A stretch of DNA of 50,895 bases from Streptomyces cellostaticus (GCF_001513965.1 NZ_KQ948053.1:1-50895); one strand, 5' to 3'. Counted from the stretch's first letter, positions 15,880-24,762 are shown. Notes: generated by a model not told the origin, from the sequence alone. A program made the numbers and translations.

Positions 15880-17553
15880 TTGTTCCGACGTTCGGCCAGT
15901 CCGGCCAGTCCGGCCCGTACGGTCACCGCGGCAGCCGCCGCGCTCGCCGCCACCAGCGCGCTCACCGCCACGGCCATCGAGCCCGCCTCGGCGCACACGC
16001 CCGGACACCCGGCCGCCCGGCACGTCCTGCTGCTGTCGGTCGACGGCCTGCACCAGTCCGACCTGGCCTGGTACATAGCCCGCCACCCGCACTCGGCGCT
16101 CGCCCGGCTCGCCGACGGCGGCGTGGAGTACACGCACGCGAGAACCACCGTCCCCTCCGACTCGTTCCCCGGCATGGTCGGCCAGCTCACCGGCGGCAAC
16201 CCGGGCACCACGGGCGTCTACTACGACGACAGCTACGACGCCGCCCTGCTCCCGGCCGGCACCACCAAGTGCGCGGGCGCCAAGCCCGGCGCCGAAGTCG
16301 ACCTCACCGAGGACCTCGACAAGAACAAGGACTCCCTTGACGCGGGCCAGGGCCTGACCGGACTGCCCGGCAGCATCCTGAAGATGACCCCTCACGCCGC
16401 GAGCCTCATCGACCCGACGAAGCTGCCGGTCGACCCGACGTCCTGCGCGCCGGTCTCCCCGCACGCGTACCTGCGGGTGAACACGGTCTTCAACGTGGCT
16501 CGCAGGGCCGGGCTGCGGACCGCGTGGTCCGACAAGCACGTCGCGTACGACATCCTCAACGGCCCCTCGGGCAACGGCATCCAGGACCTGTTCGCCCCCG
16601 AGATCAACAGCACCGCCATCGGCTACCCCGCGGGCGACGACTGGACCAAGGACAACGCGGCGACCGAGCAGTACGACGGCTACAAGGTGCAGGCCGTGCT
16701 CAACGAGATCGACGGCTACGACCACGGCGGCACCCACAAGGTCGGCACCCCGGCGGTATTCGGTATGAACTTCCAGTCCGTGTCGACCGCCCAGAAGCTG
16801 CCCGCCTCCGACGGACTGGCCGGCGGCTACAAGGCACAGGGCGTGCCCGGCCCGCTGCTGGAGAAGAACCTCGCCTTCGTCGACAAGGAGGTTGACGCGT
16901 TCGTCACCGAGCTCCGCAAGCGGCACCTGGACGGCAGCACCACAGTCGTCCTGTCCGCCAAGCACGGCCAGTCGCCGACCGACCCGAAGGCGCTCACCCG
17001 CATCGACGACGGCCCCCTCCTGGACGGCCTCAACGCCGCGTGGAAGAAGGCTCACCCGGGCTCCGGCGACCTGGTCGCGCACGCCGTGGACGACGACGCC
17101 ATGCTGGTCTGGCTCACCGACCGCTCGAAGGCCGCCACCGACTTCGCCAAGGCGTACCTGCTCGCCCGGTCCGGCACCGGCAACGGTATCGACGGCAATG
17201 CCAAACCGTTCACGGCGAGCGGCCTGAAGACCCTGTACGCGGGCGCGGACGCCGCCCGGTACTTCCACGTGAAGCCGGGTGACTCCCGAGTGCCCGACCT
17301 GTTCGGCATCACCCAGTACGGCGTCGTGTACACCGGCGGCAAGAAGAAGATCGCCGAGCACGGCGGCGCCCACGCCGACGACCTCGACGTCCCGCTCGTC
17401 GTCTCCGGTGCCGTCACCCCGCACGACGTCCGGATCGCCGGCCCGGTCGAGACCACCCAGATTGCCCCGACCATCCTTCGGCTCCTCGGCCTCGACCCGC
17501 GGGCCCTGGACTCCGTACGCGCCGAGCACACCCCCGCACTGCCCGTGCGCTGA
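15880..17553 (+). CDS. Secreted alkaline-phosphatase-superfamily protein (NPP-type phosphodiesterase)
   Basis: 557 residues with an Ala-rich signal peptide (cleavage likely after PASA, about residue 38), so exported. The fold is the alkaline phosphatase/nucleotide pyrophosphatase-phosphodiesterase superfamily. Metal ligands are visible in HVLLLSVDGLHQSD, TAWSDKHVAYD, VVLSAKHGQS and EHGGAHADDLDVPLVVSG, with the nucleophile region TTVPSDSFPG. The final segment TTQIAPTILRLLGLDP is typical of the superfamily. It likely hydrolyses phosphodiesters or phosphate esters outside the cell; the exact substrate is unknown. The TTG at 15880 follows GAGGAG. A strong hairpin terminator comes 14 bp after the stop. 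It appears to be transcribed alone. Confidence 0.9.
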   Translation: MFRRSASPASPARTVTAAAAALAATSALTATAIEPASAHTPGHPAARHVLLLSVDGLHQSDLAWYIARHPHSALARLADGGVEYTHARTTVPSDSFPGMVGQLTGGNPGTTGVYYDDSYDAALLPAGTTKCAGAKPGAEVDLTEDLDKNKDSLDAGQGLTGLPGSILKMTPHAASLIDPTKLPVDPTSCAPVSPHAYLRVNTVFNVARRAGLRTAWSDKHVAYDILNGPSGNGIQDLFAPEINSTAIGYPAGDDWTKDNAATEQYDGYKVQAVLNEIDGYDHGGTHKVGTPAVFGMNFQSVSTAQKLPASDGLAGGYKAQGVPGPLLEKNLAFVDKEVDAFVTELRKRHLDGSTTVVLSAKHGQSPTDPKALTRIDDGPLLDGLNAAWKKAHPGSGDLVAHAVDDDAMLVWLTDRSKAATDFAKAYLLARSGTGNGIDGNAKPFTASGLKTLYAGADAARYFHVKPGDSRVPDLFGITQYGVVYTGGKKKIAEHGGAHADDLDVPLVVSGAVTPHDVRIAGPVETTQIAPTILRLLGLDPRALDSVRAEHTPALPVR

Positions 17554-17567
17554 CCTCACGGTCCTGC

Positions 17568-17599
17568 GGCTGGGGAGCCGCCTTCCGGGCTCCCCAGCC
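17568..17599 (+). terminator. Intrinsic-type terminator after the phosphodiesterase
   Basis: GGCTGGGGAGC (17568-17578) pairs perfectly with GCTCCCCAGCC (17589-17599) around a 10-base loop, right after the stop codon. There is no T-tract, as is common in Streptomyces. Confidence 0.8.
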
Positions 17600-17639
17600 C
17601 CTGGCCAACTGACGAGCCGGGGGTGGGTGGCTGGTACCC

Positions 17640-17858
17640 GCCCTGGACCGTCTCGTCTCCTTCGACGGCACCCAGCCCTGCACCGGCCCGTGCACGCCGG
17701 TGCCGCCCGACTGGCGGCACCGGCTGCCCTCACGCCCCCTCACCGAAACAGCCGCGCGCGAGATCACCGCAGAATCCACCGGACGACCGCGCATCCGGGG
17801 CATGGTGGAGTCATCGGGTTCCGGGCCGGCGGACTCCTGCTCGGAGCCCGGGTCAACT
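17640..17858 (+). pseudogene. Unidentified ORF remnant
   Basis: A frame of about 70 residues (PALDRLVSFDGTQPCTGPCT and later RPLTETAAREITAESTGRPR) has protein-like composition but no start codon or ribosome site. It follows directly on a terminator, so it is probably the tail of a lost gene. I cannot name the family. Confidence 0.3.
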
Positions 17859-17900
17859 GACCTGGATGCCAAGTCACTTCACCGGAACGGGAGTCCCGTC

Positions 17901-18269
17901 ATGTCGATCTACGAAGCTGCCGTGGTCCGTTACTTCGAGGGGTGGAACGCCACCGACGCCGACGCGCTCGCCAAGGCGGTCGCCGCGGCGTGGTCCGGGG
18001 ACGGCACGTACACCGACCCGATGGCCGACGTGCGGGGCCACGAGCAGATCGCCGCGGTCATCCAGGCCGCGCACGAGCAGTTCCCCGGCTTTGAGTTCAG
18101 GCTGGCCGGTGATGTGGACGGCAACCATCACATCGCCCGATCCAGTTGGGAGCTGGTGTCCACCGCCGACGGCTCGGCGCCGGTCGCCGGTTCGGACGTG
18201 ATCACCCTGACCGAGGACGGCCGGATCACCTCCGTCCTCGGCTTCCTCGGCCGGCTCCCCGGGGCATGA
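17901..18269 (+). CDS. NTF2-like / SnoaL-type protein
   Basis: A 122-residue single-domain protein of the cone-shaped alpha+beta-barrel (NTF2-like) fold. It opens with YEAAVVRYFEGWNATDADAL, followed by DGTYTDPMADVRGHEQIAAV, where relatives place an acidic pocket. It closes with strands including RSSWELVSTADGS and GSDVITLTEDGRITSVLGF. Members include polyketide cyclases, isomerases and many binding proteins, and nothing here fixes which. ACGGGAG precedes the ATG at 17901. It has no operon partner; the downstream sequence is helicase debris. Confidence 0.82.
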   Translation: MSIYEAAVVRYFEGWNATDADALAKAVAAAWSGDGTYTDPMADVRGHEQIAAVIQAAHEQFPGFEFRLAGDVDGNHHIARSSWELVSTADGSAPVAGSDVITLTEDGRITSVLGFLGRLPGA

Positions 18270-18715
18270 ATCTTCTCCCGGGAGACGATCGGCAAGAACC
18301 TGCTCGATACCCTTCGCGGGGCGTCAGCCCGCTGCACCACGGCACAGGCGGCCGCCGTCTGATCGCCCATGGCGGCCCCGAGCCCGCGAAGACCGAATAC
18401 ATCCTCGACAGCCAACCCCAGATGCCGTAGGCGCGACCGGAGTTCCCGGCCGGGCCTGCCGCATCTGAGAGTGCTGTCCACGCCGGCTCGAGGGCGGCGA
18501 GCTGTTGGAGTCTGCCGGCGGCGAGCTTCGCGCACCTCGACTTTGCGTTCGAGAGGAACACGGCGAGCTTGACCTCGGTTCCGTCCTCTGCCGACAGCGC
18601 GCGCCGGAAGGGAGCTCTGATCCGGCGGCGCCCTTGCGACCGCCGGTGGCGCCGGTATGGGTGGACTTTCTGCGCTCATACCCCGCGTGGGTCGGTGCAG
18701 CTTGTCGATGCTGTG
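18270..18715. other. Non-coding stretch carrying a helicase remnant
   Basis: About 450 bp. The only recognisable content is the helicase-associated fragment at 18478-18561 on the minus strand. Other frames look like GC-rich noise. Confidence 0.45.
18478..18561 (-). pseudogene. Helicase-associated (HA) domain fragment
   Basis: FLSNAKSRCAKLAAGRLQQL followed by AALEPAW matches the W-x-xNxxxRRxKLxxxxLxxLxxLGxxW core of helicase-associated repeats found at the C-terminus of Streptomyces DEAD/DEAH helicases. The same DNA block (GGCGAGCT-TTGGAGTCTGCC type) recurs at about 19746-19790, beyond the methyltransferase gene. Confidence 0.5.
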
Positions 18716-19588
18716 TCAGGGGCGGGTTCGGGCTGTGGTGCGGCGGGCGTGGAAGAGGCCCCAGCGCAGCAGGCGGCGGCGGGTGATGTCCGTCCACAGG
18801 GGCAGGTTGGTCAGCAGGTCGTCGAGGTAGGCGGGGCTGATGGCCCTGCGCAGCTCGGGTTTGCGGCGGCGTACCTCCTCGTCGAGGCGTGCGTAGTGGG
18901 TGGTGAGGTCCGCGGTGCGGTCCTCGAAGTCGGTCTCCAGACCGAGTCTGGACAGGCTCTGAAGGTAGAAGGACGGCGTTGCCAGGCTCTGCACGCCGAG
19001 ACGGGACAGCGCGGGCCGCACAGCCGGGGCCGGAGTCTCCTCGGCCGCCATGATGTCCGAGAAGACCAGCGCTCCGCCCGGTTTGAGTACGCGCACCGCC
19101 TCGGCCAGTGCGGTGTCCCGGTCGGTCACATGGCACAGGACTTCCAGGGACCAGACCGCATCGAAGTGTTCCGCCTTGTAGGGGAGGTGGTTGAGGGAGC
19201 CGGTGACGACCTCGATCAGACCGTCCAGCCCGTGTCGGATGTTGGCCGTGCGGTGGCGCCGGTTGTGTTCTTCACTGAGGTCGAGGGCCACCACCCGGCA
19301 GCCGAAGCGTTCGGCGAGCGCGCGGGCTGAACCGCCATAGCCCGAACCGAGGTCGAGTACGGTGGCATCCGGGCCGAGCAGATCTGCGATCCGGTCCGCG
19401 GCGTGCTGCACGGTGCGGTGTGAGGCGTTGGCGATCGCCTCTTGTGGGTGGGCGTATACGCCGATGTGGATGTCCTCACCGCCCCAGACAGCGTCGTAGA
19501 AGGCATCGACATCGCTGGTCTCGTAGTAGCGGCGGGTCGATTCCTCATGGTCCGGTGCGCTGCTGTCATTCCTGGCGTGATCACTCAT
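18716..19588 (-). CDS. SAM-dependent methyltransferase, sarcosine/dimethylglycine type
   Basis: A 290-residue class I methyltransferase. The N-terminus STRRYYETSDVDAFYDAVWG plus GGEDIHIGVY matches the signature of sarcosine/dimethylglycine N-methyltransferases, which make glycine betaine, and of related enzymes. The SAM-binding motif I is VLDLGSGYGGSARALAERFG. The acidic ribose-binding turn is VVALDLSEEHNR, and motif IV/post-I are LEVLCHVTDRD and VLKPGGALVFSD. The ATG at 19588 is chosen over an upstream GTG at 19630 because conserved sequence starts soon after. A glycine sarcosine methyltransferase partner is not adjacent, so another small amine or metabolite may be the substrate. Duplicated helicase remnants flank it. 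Confidence 0.82.
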   Translation of the reverse strand: MSDHARNDSSAPDHEESTRRYYETSDVDAFYDAVWGGEDIHIGVYAHPQEAIANASHRTVQHAADRIADLLGPDATVLDLGSGYGGSARALAERFGCRVVALDLSEEHNRRHRTANIRHGLDGLIEVVTGSLNHLPYKAEHFDAVWSLEVLCHVTDRDTALAEAVRVLKPGGALVFSDIMAAEETPAPAVRPALSRLGVQSLATPSFYLQSLSRLGLETDFEDRTADLTTHYARLDEEVRRRKPELRRAISPAYLDDLLTNLPLWTDITRRRLLRWGLFHARRTTARTRP

Positions 19589-19734
19589 GGCGGCTGCATT
19601 CCCTGCATCGACAAGAGTAATTCGCCCCACCTGCGATCATCGGTGACTATCCGCCATCGGTCCGTCGGCTGCGAATGCGAGGGGGCCCTGGCAGTGACCC
19701 GCCGCTGGCTGGGAGATTACCCTGCCGCTCGTTC

Positions 19735-20150
19735 GAGGCCATGGTGGGCGAGCTGCTGGAGTTTGCCGGCGGTGAGTTGGCGCGTCGGGTGGCGTTGGAC
19801 AGGGACGCGTACAACCCCGATCGCCTCCAGAGGCTCGCGCTGTCCGTCCATCAGCCCTGCTCTGTCCAGACCGCGTGCTGACGTTGCCGAGCCAGCCAAG
19901 TGCTGGCGTCCATGCCGTGCACGGTGACGCCGGGCAGGAACTTTGCGAAGTCGGTCTCCTCGCATGGGAGTTCGCGTACGGCGGTGAAGTGGCGCTGCCA
20001 ATCGGCCGGCAAACGCCGGGTTCCAGTGCTCGTCGATCGCCTTGAGCGCTTGCTCTGTGTGACGGAGCGCGATTGGCCTGCAGTCCTGTAGTTGTGTGGG
20101 AATGATCTCGGTGTTCTCGTTGATGCAGTGGTGTGTCGGCAGGCGGTTGA
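19735..20150 (-). pseudogene. Helicase-associated domain remnant
   Basis: A decayed piece of a Streptomyces-type helicase C-terminus: EQALKAIDEHWNP, DWQRHFTAVRELPCEETDFA, GVTVHGMDASTWLARQRQHA, and, after a shift near 19887, DGQREPLEAIGV and AGKLQQLAHHGLE. The repeated W-x-x-x-R-Q pattern is diagnostic of HA repeats. Frames change at least three times. The motor domains are absent. It is duplicated in part at 18478-18561. Confidence 0.55.
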
Positions 20151-20229
20151 GGGTGCGTGCGGCGTGGGCTGGGGGTGGTTGAGCAGCGCTGGGTGGGAGG
20201 CCGTTCCAACGGGCCGCCTACGGGGAAGT

Positions 20230-20655
20230 TCAGGGGCTGCTGGGTGGTGGTTCTGGTGAGCGGTACGGGGCGATCGGGTCGATACCGGGGAGGACTGGGT
20301 CGGCGGCTGCTGCCATGTCGAGGCTGGCGAGCTGGTTTCGCCAGTGGGCGCGCCACTGTGTGCGGGTTGCGTCGTCGGCGAGTGTGGCGTCGACGGAGGT
20401 GCTCTTGTCGAAGGGCCATAGCGCGTTGGGGCCTGCGGTCAGGCAGAGGCGGGCGAGGGAAGCGCGGCGTACCAGGTCGCGCAGGCGGTCGACGGCGAAG
20501 ATGAGGGCGATGCCGAAGGGGATGTCGTCGGGGACCGGAGAGACAGCGGCGACGATCTGGCGGAGGTCTTTCTCCGGGATGCTGCCGCCGTGGACGAGGC
20601 GGGAGCGCAGGTCGTAGAGCTTGCTGATGTCGTTGAAGATGCGAGTCCCGGTATC
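20230..20655 (-). pseudogene. HEPN-like protein, C-terminal remnant
   Basis: About 140 residues without a start codon. GTRIFNDISKLYDLRSRLVH followed by GG matches the R-xxxxH-type motif of HEPN/ApeA-like domains (RxxxxHG), which in active members cleave RNA and appear in toxin-antitoxin and phage-defence proteins. Further along are DDIPFGIALIFAVDRLRDLV and WPFDKSTSVDATLADDATRT. The frame is open upstream into sequence with no start, so the N-terminal part is lost or replaced. Motif spacing (R-x4-H) is suggestive only. Confidence 0.45.
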
Positions 20656-20696
20656 CGCGCGCCTGGGCCGCCGGCGCGGCTCGGAAGGCGGTAGGT

Positions 20697-20742
20697 GCCT
20701 GGGAATGATCTTGGTGTTCCGGGGGATGCAGTGGTGCGTCCG
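20697..20742. repeat. 45-bp diverged direct repeat (partner about 20097-20142)
   Basis: TGGGAATGATC..GGTGTTC....GATGCAGTGGTG.GTC occurs at both sites in the same orientation, 600 bp apart. On the minus strand both encode THHCI..NT.IIP, so the duplication may have been protein-coding. Confidence 0.45.
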
Positions 20743-20786
20743 GAGACAGCCGCGAAGCGCGATGTGTCGGGGCGGGTCGGCACTGG

Positions 20787-21236
20787 TCAGCGGCGTGTGG
20801 GGGTGAGCCAGGCGCGGAGCGGGTCGTGGACAGCGGGGGCCAGGCGGGCCAGGCCGAGGCGACGTGCGATGAGGGCGAGGGCGTCGTCGGCGGTGCGGTG
20901 TGGCTGGTCGGGCGGCGTGGTGAGGGTGCGGGCGAGGGTGACTGTTTCGGGATGGATCACCAGGTCACGGGTCAGGAGTACGGGTGAGGCGCTGCCCGCC
21001 GTGGCCAGGTGGGCCTTGGCCGCGCAGAGCTGGGTCAGGCGGGTGTGCCAGCGGTGGGTGAGGTGTTGCTGGTGGTCGTACCAGCGGGTGGAGATGGCGC
21101 GTGCGGCGCTCCAGGCGTGACGGCGCGGGGATGTCGTAGGAGGCGCCGGTGGGCGTGGTGCGCTGCGCGAATTCGGGCGCGGCTCGGGTGTGGACGGAGG
21201 TGGCGAGTCGTGGGTCGGGGATGAGGCTTCGTTCAC
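20787..21236 (-). CDS. Hypothetical protein, possibly truncated
   Basis: 149 residues. The C-terminal two thirds (RWYDHQQHLTHRWHTRLTQL, then LTRDLVIHPETVTLARTLTT and DDALALIARRLGLARLAPAV) look like a real alpha-helical protein, while the first 40 residues are Pro/Arg-rich and may be read in the wrong frame; an overlapping frame offers MRSERSLIPDPRLATSVHTR instead. No family is recognised. The region is surrounded by remnants, so this may itself be a fragment. Less GC bias at third positions would help decide; I could not measure it. Confidence 0.3.
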   Translation of the reverse strand: MNEASSPTHDSPPPSTPEPRPNSRSAPRPPAPPTTSPRRHAWSAARAISTRWYDHQQHLTHRWHTRLTQLCAAKAHLATAGSASPVLLTRDLVIHPETVTLARTLTTPPDQPHRTADDALALIARRLGLARLAPAVHDPLRAWLTPTRR

Positions 21237-21403
21237 TTCTCACGACAGCGTTTATCGATGGGTCCGGACGGCAGTTGGCGATCAGCGAGCTTGCGGATGT
21301 TCATCATTTTTGGATCAGGCACACATTCCGTGAGGTCGATCAACGGGGTTCGGCCGCGGTGACGCAACGTCATCTGGGACCGGGGGCGAGGTTTCGGACA
21401 GGG

Positions 21404-21880
21404 TTAGCGGAGCGGTCCTTGTTCATTGATGAACACGGTGGGCGTGGACAGAAACACATCGGCATCCACCGGGCCGTAGGCGATGTTGAACGTGTCCAGC
21501 CAGTACGACCAGTCCCGGATCCCCAGCGCACTACTGAAGCGATAGTTGAGCTGCCAGCGCACCCACTGGCCGAGGGCGAGCCGCACTGCTGGGGGACGTC
21601 GCGGCCGGGGCGGCAGGGCAAACAAGGGCTGGACTCGGGGGAGGACCCGCAGCCGTCCGTCGGCTTCTCGAAGCTGGACATCGACTTTGGCGCGGTCTTC
21701 CTGGGTGTCGTAAGACTCAAAGCCGTCGCGCTCGTGCATGCGAATCACATGTGCGGAGGTGGTGGTCTCGGCAGGCGGGAGAGCGAAGCCGATCGGGGCC
21801 GCGTTCCTGTGCGAGGCAGCCTCGCCTCCCCGAGATGCCTTCGTCCAGGACGTCCGTATCCACTGGACGGTGATCTCCAT
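21404..21880 (-). CDS. Hypothetical protein, 158 aa
   Basis: The ATG at 21880 follows GGGAG; a longer start at 21913 overlaps an IS remnant. The protein starts MEITVQWIRTSWTKASRGGE and has ALPPAETTTSAHVIRMHERD, LALGQWVRWQLNYRFSSALG and a Trp/Tyr-rich region RDWSYWLDTFNIAYG. There is no signal peptide or membrane helix and no recognised family. An ISL3 transposase tail has landed immediately upstream, which may have separated the gene from its own promoter. Confidence 0.55.
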   Translation of the reverse strand: MEITVQWIRTSWTKASRGGEAASHRNAAPIGFALPPAETTTSAHVIRMHERDGFESYDTQEDRAKVDVQLREADGRLRVLPRVQPLFALPPRPRRPPAVRLALGQWVRWQLNYRFSSALGIRDWSYWLDTFNIAYGPVDADVFLSTPTVFINEQGPLR

Positions 21881-21909
21881 GGCGTGCTCCCGCCGAGTCG
21901 TCGAAGCAC

Positions 21910-22156
21910 TCACTCTATGTCCCGCTCAAGGATCGCCGGACCGGACCTGTCCGGCGGTTGCTCGGTGTGCCGGCAGACGGTGGCGGTGAGAAGGACACGC
22001 TTGCGGAGAAGTGGGAGCTTGGCCCGGCCGAACATCTGGCGCTTGATCATCTTGATGTGGTTGACCCGGCCTTCCACCGGACCGGAGTTCCAGCGGGTGG
22101 CCAGGCCATGGACGACCGCGTCCCAGTCCTTCTCCAGGCCGACTTGGAGGCATCAC
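21910..22156 (-). pseudogene. ISL3-family transposase, C-terminal fragment
   Basis: The frame reads GLATRWNSGPVEGRVNHIKM then IKRQMFGRAKLPLLRKRVLL, the conserved end of ISL3 transposases that includes the last catalytic glutamate (GPVEG). The rest of the gene is absent: at 22156 the frame runs into the end of the P450/PEP-mutase fusion gene. The opposite, N-terminal part of an ISL3 transposase is present far away at about 37395-37493. Confidence 0.82.
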
Positions 22157-23700
22157 ATGAGCCTCTGCGCCATCTCATCAGGCATTCCCAGCGCCTGTAC
22201 TTCCGCGTAGGAGGGGGGCCTGAGGCCCGTCGGTCGGCCGTCGCGGATGGCGGTCGCGGTGGTCACGGCCGCTGCCAGGGCCCTGCGGTAGAGCAGTGAG
22301 CCGAGGTTGACCCGGCGCACGCCCAGCTCGGCCAGCTCGGCCAGGGTGGGTCCGGTCGGCGTGTACAGGATGTTCAGCGGGACGACGAGGGTTGCCGTCA
22401 GGGTGGCGATCCCGTCCGGATCCGACAGCCCGGGCACGAACAGTCCGTCCGCGCCGGCCTGTTCGTAGATCGCGAGGCGGTCAGTGGTCTCTTCCTCCTG
22501 GCGGCCCAGCCAGTAGGTGTCGGTGCGGGCGTTCACGAACAGATCCGGAGCGGCGGCCTTGACGGCCGCGATCTTCGCGGCATGGAGTTCCACGGGGGCA
22601 AGCGTGCCGTCCGGGCGGCCGTCTTCGAGGTTGATGCCCGCGGCGCCCGCGTCGTGCAGCCTTCGGGCCAGCTCGGCCACTTCCTCCGGGTCGTCGCTGA
22701 AGCCCCCTTCGGCGTCGACGGTGAACAGGAACGAGCCCTGTCCGAGCCGGCGGACCAGGGCCAAGGTCGCGTCAGCGGTGGCAGCCGCCCCGTCCGGCAG
22801 ACCAGCGGCCGCGGCCACCCCCAGCCTCGTGGTGCCGATCGCCGGGAAGCCCTGCGCCGCCAGAGCCGCCGCGGAGGCGTAGTCCCAGGCATCGGGCAGC
22901 AGTAGCGGGGCGGCCTGATGGTGCAGGCGGGCGAAGTCCGTCAGCGGGCGCTGGAGCAAGCCCCCGGCCAGGGCGAGGGCGTGAGCTCGGCCGGGGCAGA
23001 CCCGCGGCGGTGCGCCGAAGGTGAGGGGCACAGGGTGTGCGCGATTGGCACTCGCGAGATCCAGGAGCACAATATCGCCCTCGGCGATCTCCCGGCCGGC
23101 GACCCGGGTGGCCCGGGCGGCGACCCGGCGCATGGTCTTCACCGGCGGAACCTCCCGGAGCACCCGGGCCAGCGGAACGTCACCGCCGGCCGCGGCCTCC
23201 ACCAGTGCAGCCGTTGCCTCGCATGCCTGCACCAGCAACCCGATGCGGTTGGCGACGGACTCCAGAGCGGCCTCATCCGCGCGCCCTGGCGCCAGTTGCG
23301 CCACCAGCCAGGCCACCGCCTCGTCCGCGGCCGCGTCCGCACCCCCGAAATAGGCCCTGGCCACCACGGTCACCGCCTCCGCAACCGCCTCGGCCTCCGG
23401 CATCCCCAGAGCTTCGGCGAGGGTACGCACCACCCGCACCCGGACCTCCCGCTCGGATCCTGCCGCCACCGCCTGCCATAGCGCGGCGGGCTCCAGCCGG
23501 GCGAGTTCGGCCTGTACCAGAGCCCGTCGGCGCCGGTGCGGCTCACCGGAACTGAACCGAGCCACGGTGGCACGCAGCCAGGCGACACTCGCCCCGGCCG
23601 GACCGTCGTCCGCAGCCGGCAGCTCCGGGACAAGCGCCGGGTCGGCAAGCGCCGCCCGCACGTCCGCATAGCGGTCGATCTCATGCATCGTGTGCGTCAT
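22153..23700 (-). CDS. Fusion of a P450-like domain and an isocitrate lyase/PEP mutase domain
   Basis: 515 residues from the ATG at 23700. Residues of about 1-250 look like a shortened cytochrome P450: an early SSGEPHRRRRALVQAELARL helix, an I-helix-like LLVQACEATAALVE, PPVKTMRRVAARATRVAGRE, and a heme-loop-like FGAPPRVCPGRAHALALAGG with Cys235. The K-helix Glu of ExxR appears replaced by Arg (RVLR). Residues of about 260-515 form an isocitrate lyase/phosphoenolpyruvate mutase barrel: PLLLPDAWDYASAAAL, GFPAIGTTRLG, the metal-binding DAEGGFSDDPE, AGINLEDG and NARTDTYW. PEP-mutase relatives make or break C-C or C-P bonds next to a carboxylate. The frame is continuous. Partner and substrate are unknown. 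Confidence 0.85.
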   Translation of the reverse strand: MTHTMHEIDRYADVRAALADPALVPELPAADDGPAGASVAWLRATVARFSSGEPHRRRRALVQAELARLEPAALWQAVAAGSEREVRVRVVRTLAEALGMPEAEAVAEAVTVVARAYFGGADAAADEAVAWLVAQLAPGRADEAALESVANRIGLLVQACEATAALVEAAAGGDVPLARVLREVPPVKTMRRVAARATRVAGREIAEGDIVLLDLASANRAHPVPLTFGAPPRVCPGRAHALALAGGLLQRPLTDFARLHHQAAPLLLPDAWDYASAAALAAQGFPAIGTTRLGVAAAAGLPDGAAATADATLALVRRLGQGSFLFTVDAEGGFSDDPEEVAELARRLHDAGAAGINLEDGRPDGTLAPVELHAAKIAAVKAAAPDLFVNARTDTYWLGRQEEETTDRLAIYEQAGADGLFVPGLSDPDGIATLTATLVVPLNILYTPTGPTLAELAELGVRRVNLGSLLYRRALAAAVTTATAIRDGRPTGLRPPSYAEVQALGMPDEMAQRLM

Positions 23701-23782
23701 GGCCCCGACGCTAGGTCCGGAACAGTTCGGCACTCCCCGAACCGTCCCTGCGGCATCATCATGACCTCATGGCTTCACCTTG

Positions 23783-24242
23783 ATGGAATTTCAGCGCCGC
23801 ATCGGCCACATCGACCACGGCGGCGACCTCTACGACCTGCCGCGCCTGGCGGTCGTGTTTGAAGGCGGCGACGCCACCCTGCGGCGTCTGACCTCTACTG
23901 GGAGACGGTCCGGGAGAAGAGCGCCCCGGAGACGTCCCCGGCCGTCGGCGCGCTCGCCTGGATTCTCGAAGGAGGCCGGCAGATGCGCCTCCATGTGTTC
24001 TTCGGCTGCCTGCTCGCCCCCGGCGGCCTCGGCCCGGCGGCCCGCGAGCAGCTCGCCACGGTCGTCCTCGCCCGGGTCAACGCCCACATCTGGCACCGAC
24101 TCGCCACCGGGTCCGGCCCCGCCCCGAAGCCCAGCAGGCGCCCGGTCCGCGTCCACGTCGTGAAGGACGGCACCGCCACCCCACGCAGGTCCTCACCCTG
24201 ACCGACGCCGAAGCCGCCCAGCGAGCCGCCGACGCGTCCTGA
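23783..24242 (+). pseudogene. Hypothetical protein, two frameshifts
   Basis: ATG at 23783 opens MEFQRRIGHIDHGGDLYDLP, then AVVFEGGDATLRRL. A shift near 23890 moves to DLYWETVREKSAPETSPAVG and LHVFFGCLLAPGGLGPAARE; a second shift near 24183 gives the ending TQVLTLTDAEAAQRAADAS with the stop at 24240-24242. The restored product would be about 150 residues. The family is not recognised. It is divergent from the fusion gene. Confidence 0.45.
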
Positions 24243-24762
24243 CCGGTCCGGACACACCACGGGCCCCGGGGGATCAGTCATGACGTCCTCGGGGCTCGGA
24301 TCGGGGGAAGTACCGTCCAACGACGCCGCGCGCGGTGTGGCGTGTGGGCGGGGCGGTGGCAGGGCCGGTGGCGTTCGGCTGCCGGTTGTGCGCGGCACGA
24401 CGGCGCGGGAGCGGGGCGTGGGTGGGTGCGGACGCCGACCAGCCGCTGGAGGATCTGGATCTGCGCGGCCTGCCGGAGGTCGTGGCGGCGCGCCGGCGGT
24501 GGGCGGGGGCCGGCTCGGCACGCGGCCTGGTCGGGGGTGCAGACGGAGCGGGTGTTCGACTGGGCACATGCGGTGGTGGCACCAGGCCCCGCGAAGCAGC
24601 CTTGCCGGCCCTTCCGCGGTGCTGTCTGGGCGGATTTTTGGATTCCGTGCCCCGCCGTAAAACCACTGGGACAGACGTGCAAAGATCCGGACAATGATGC
24701 GGGCGCTCCCCACACCCATGCAGAGCGCACCGCCTGATTCCGCATACCTCATGGAGTCATAC
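24243..24762. other. 520-bp stretch without an identifiable gene
   Basis: Several Gly/Arg-rich frames are open but none resembles a known protein. One plus frame has ADADQPLEDLDLRGLPEVVA, which is more protein-like, but its ends are not. The right edge contains the GGAG (24753-24756) used by the next gene. The final 100 bp are AT-richer, consistent with a promoter. Confidence 0.4.

Noticed and set aside
15589..17733. A 714-codon minus-strand frame
   Set aside because: It is the antisense of the secreted phosphodiesterase and has biased Gly/Val/Arg composition, as expected for the complement of a GC-rich gene.
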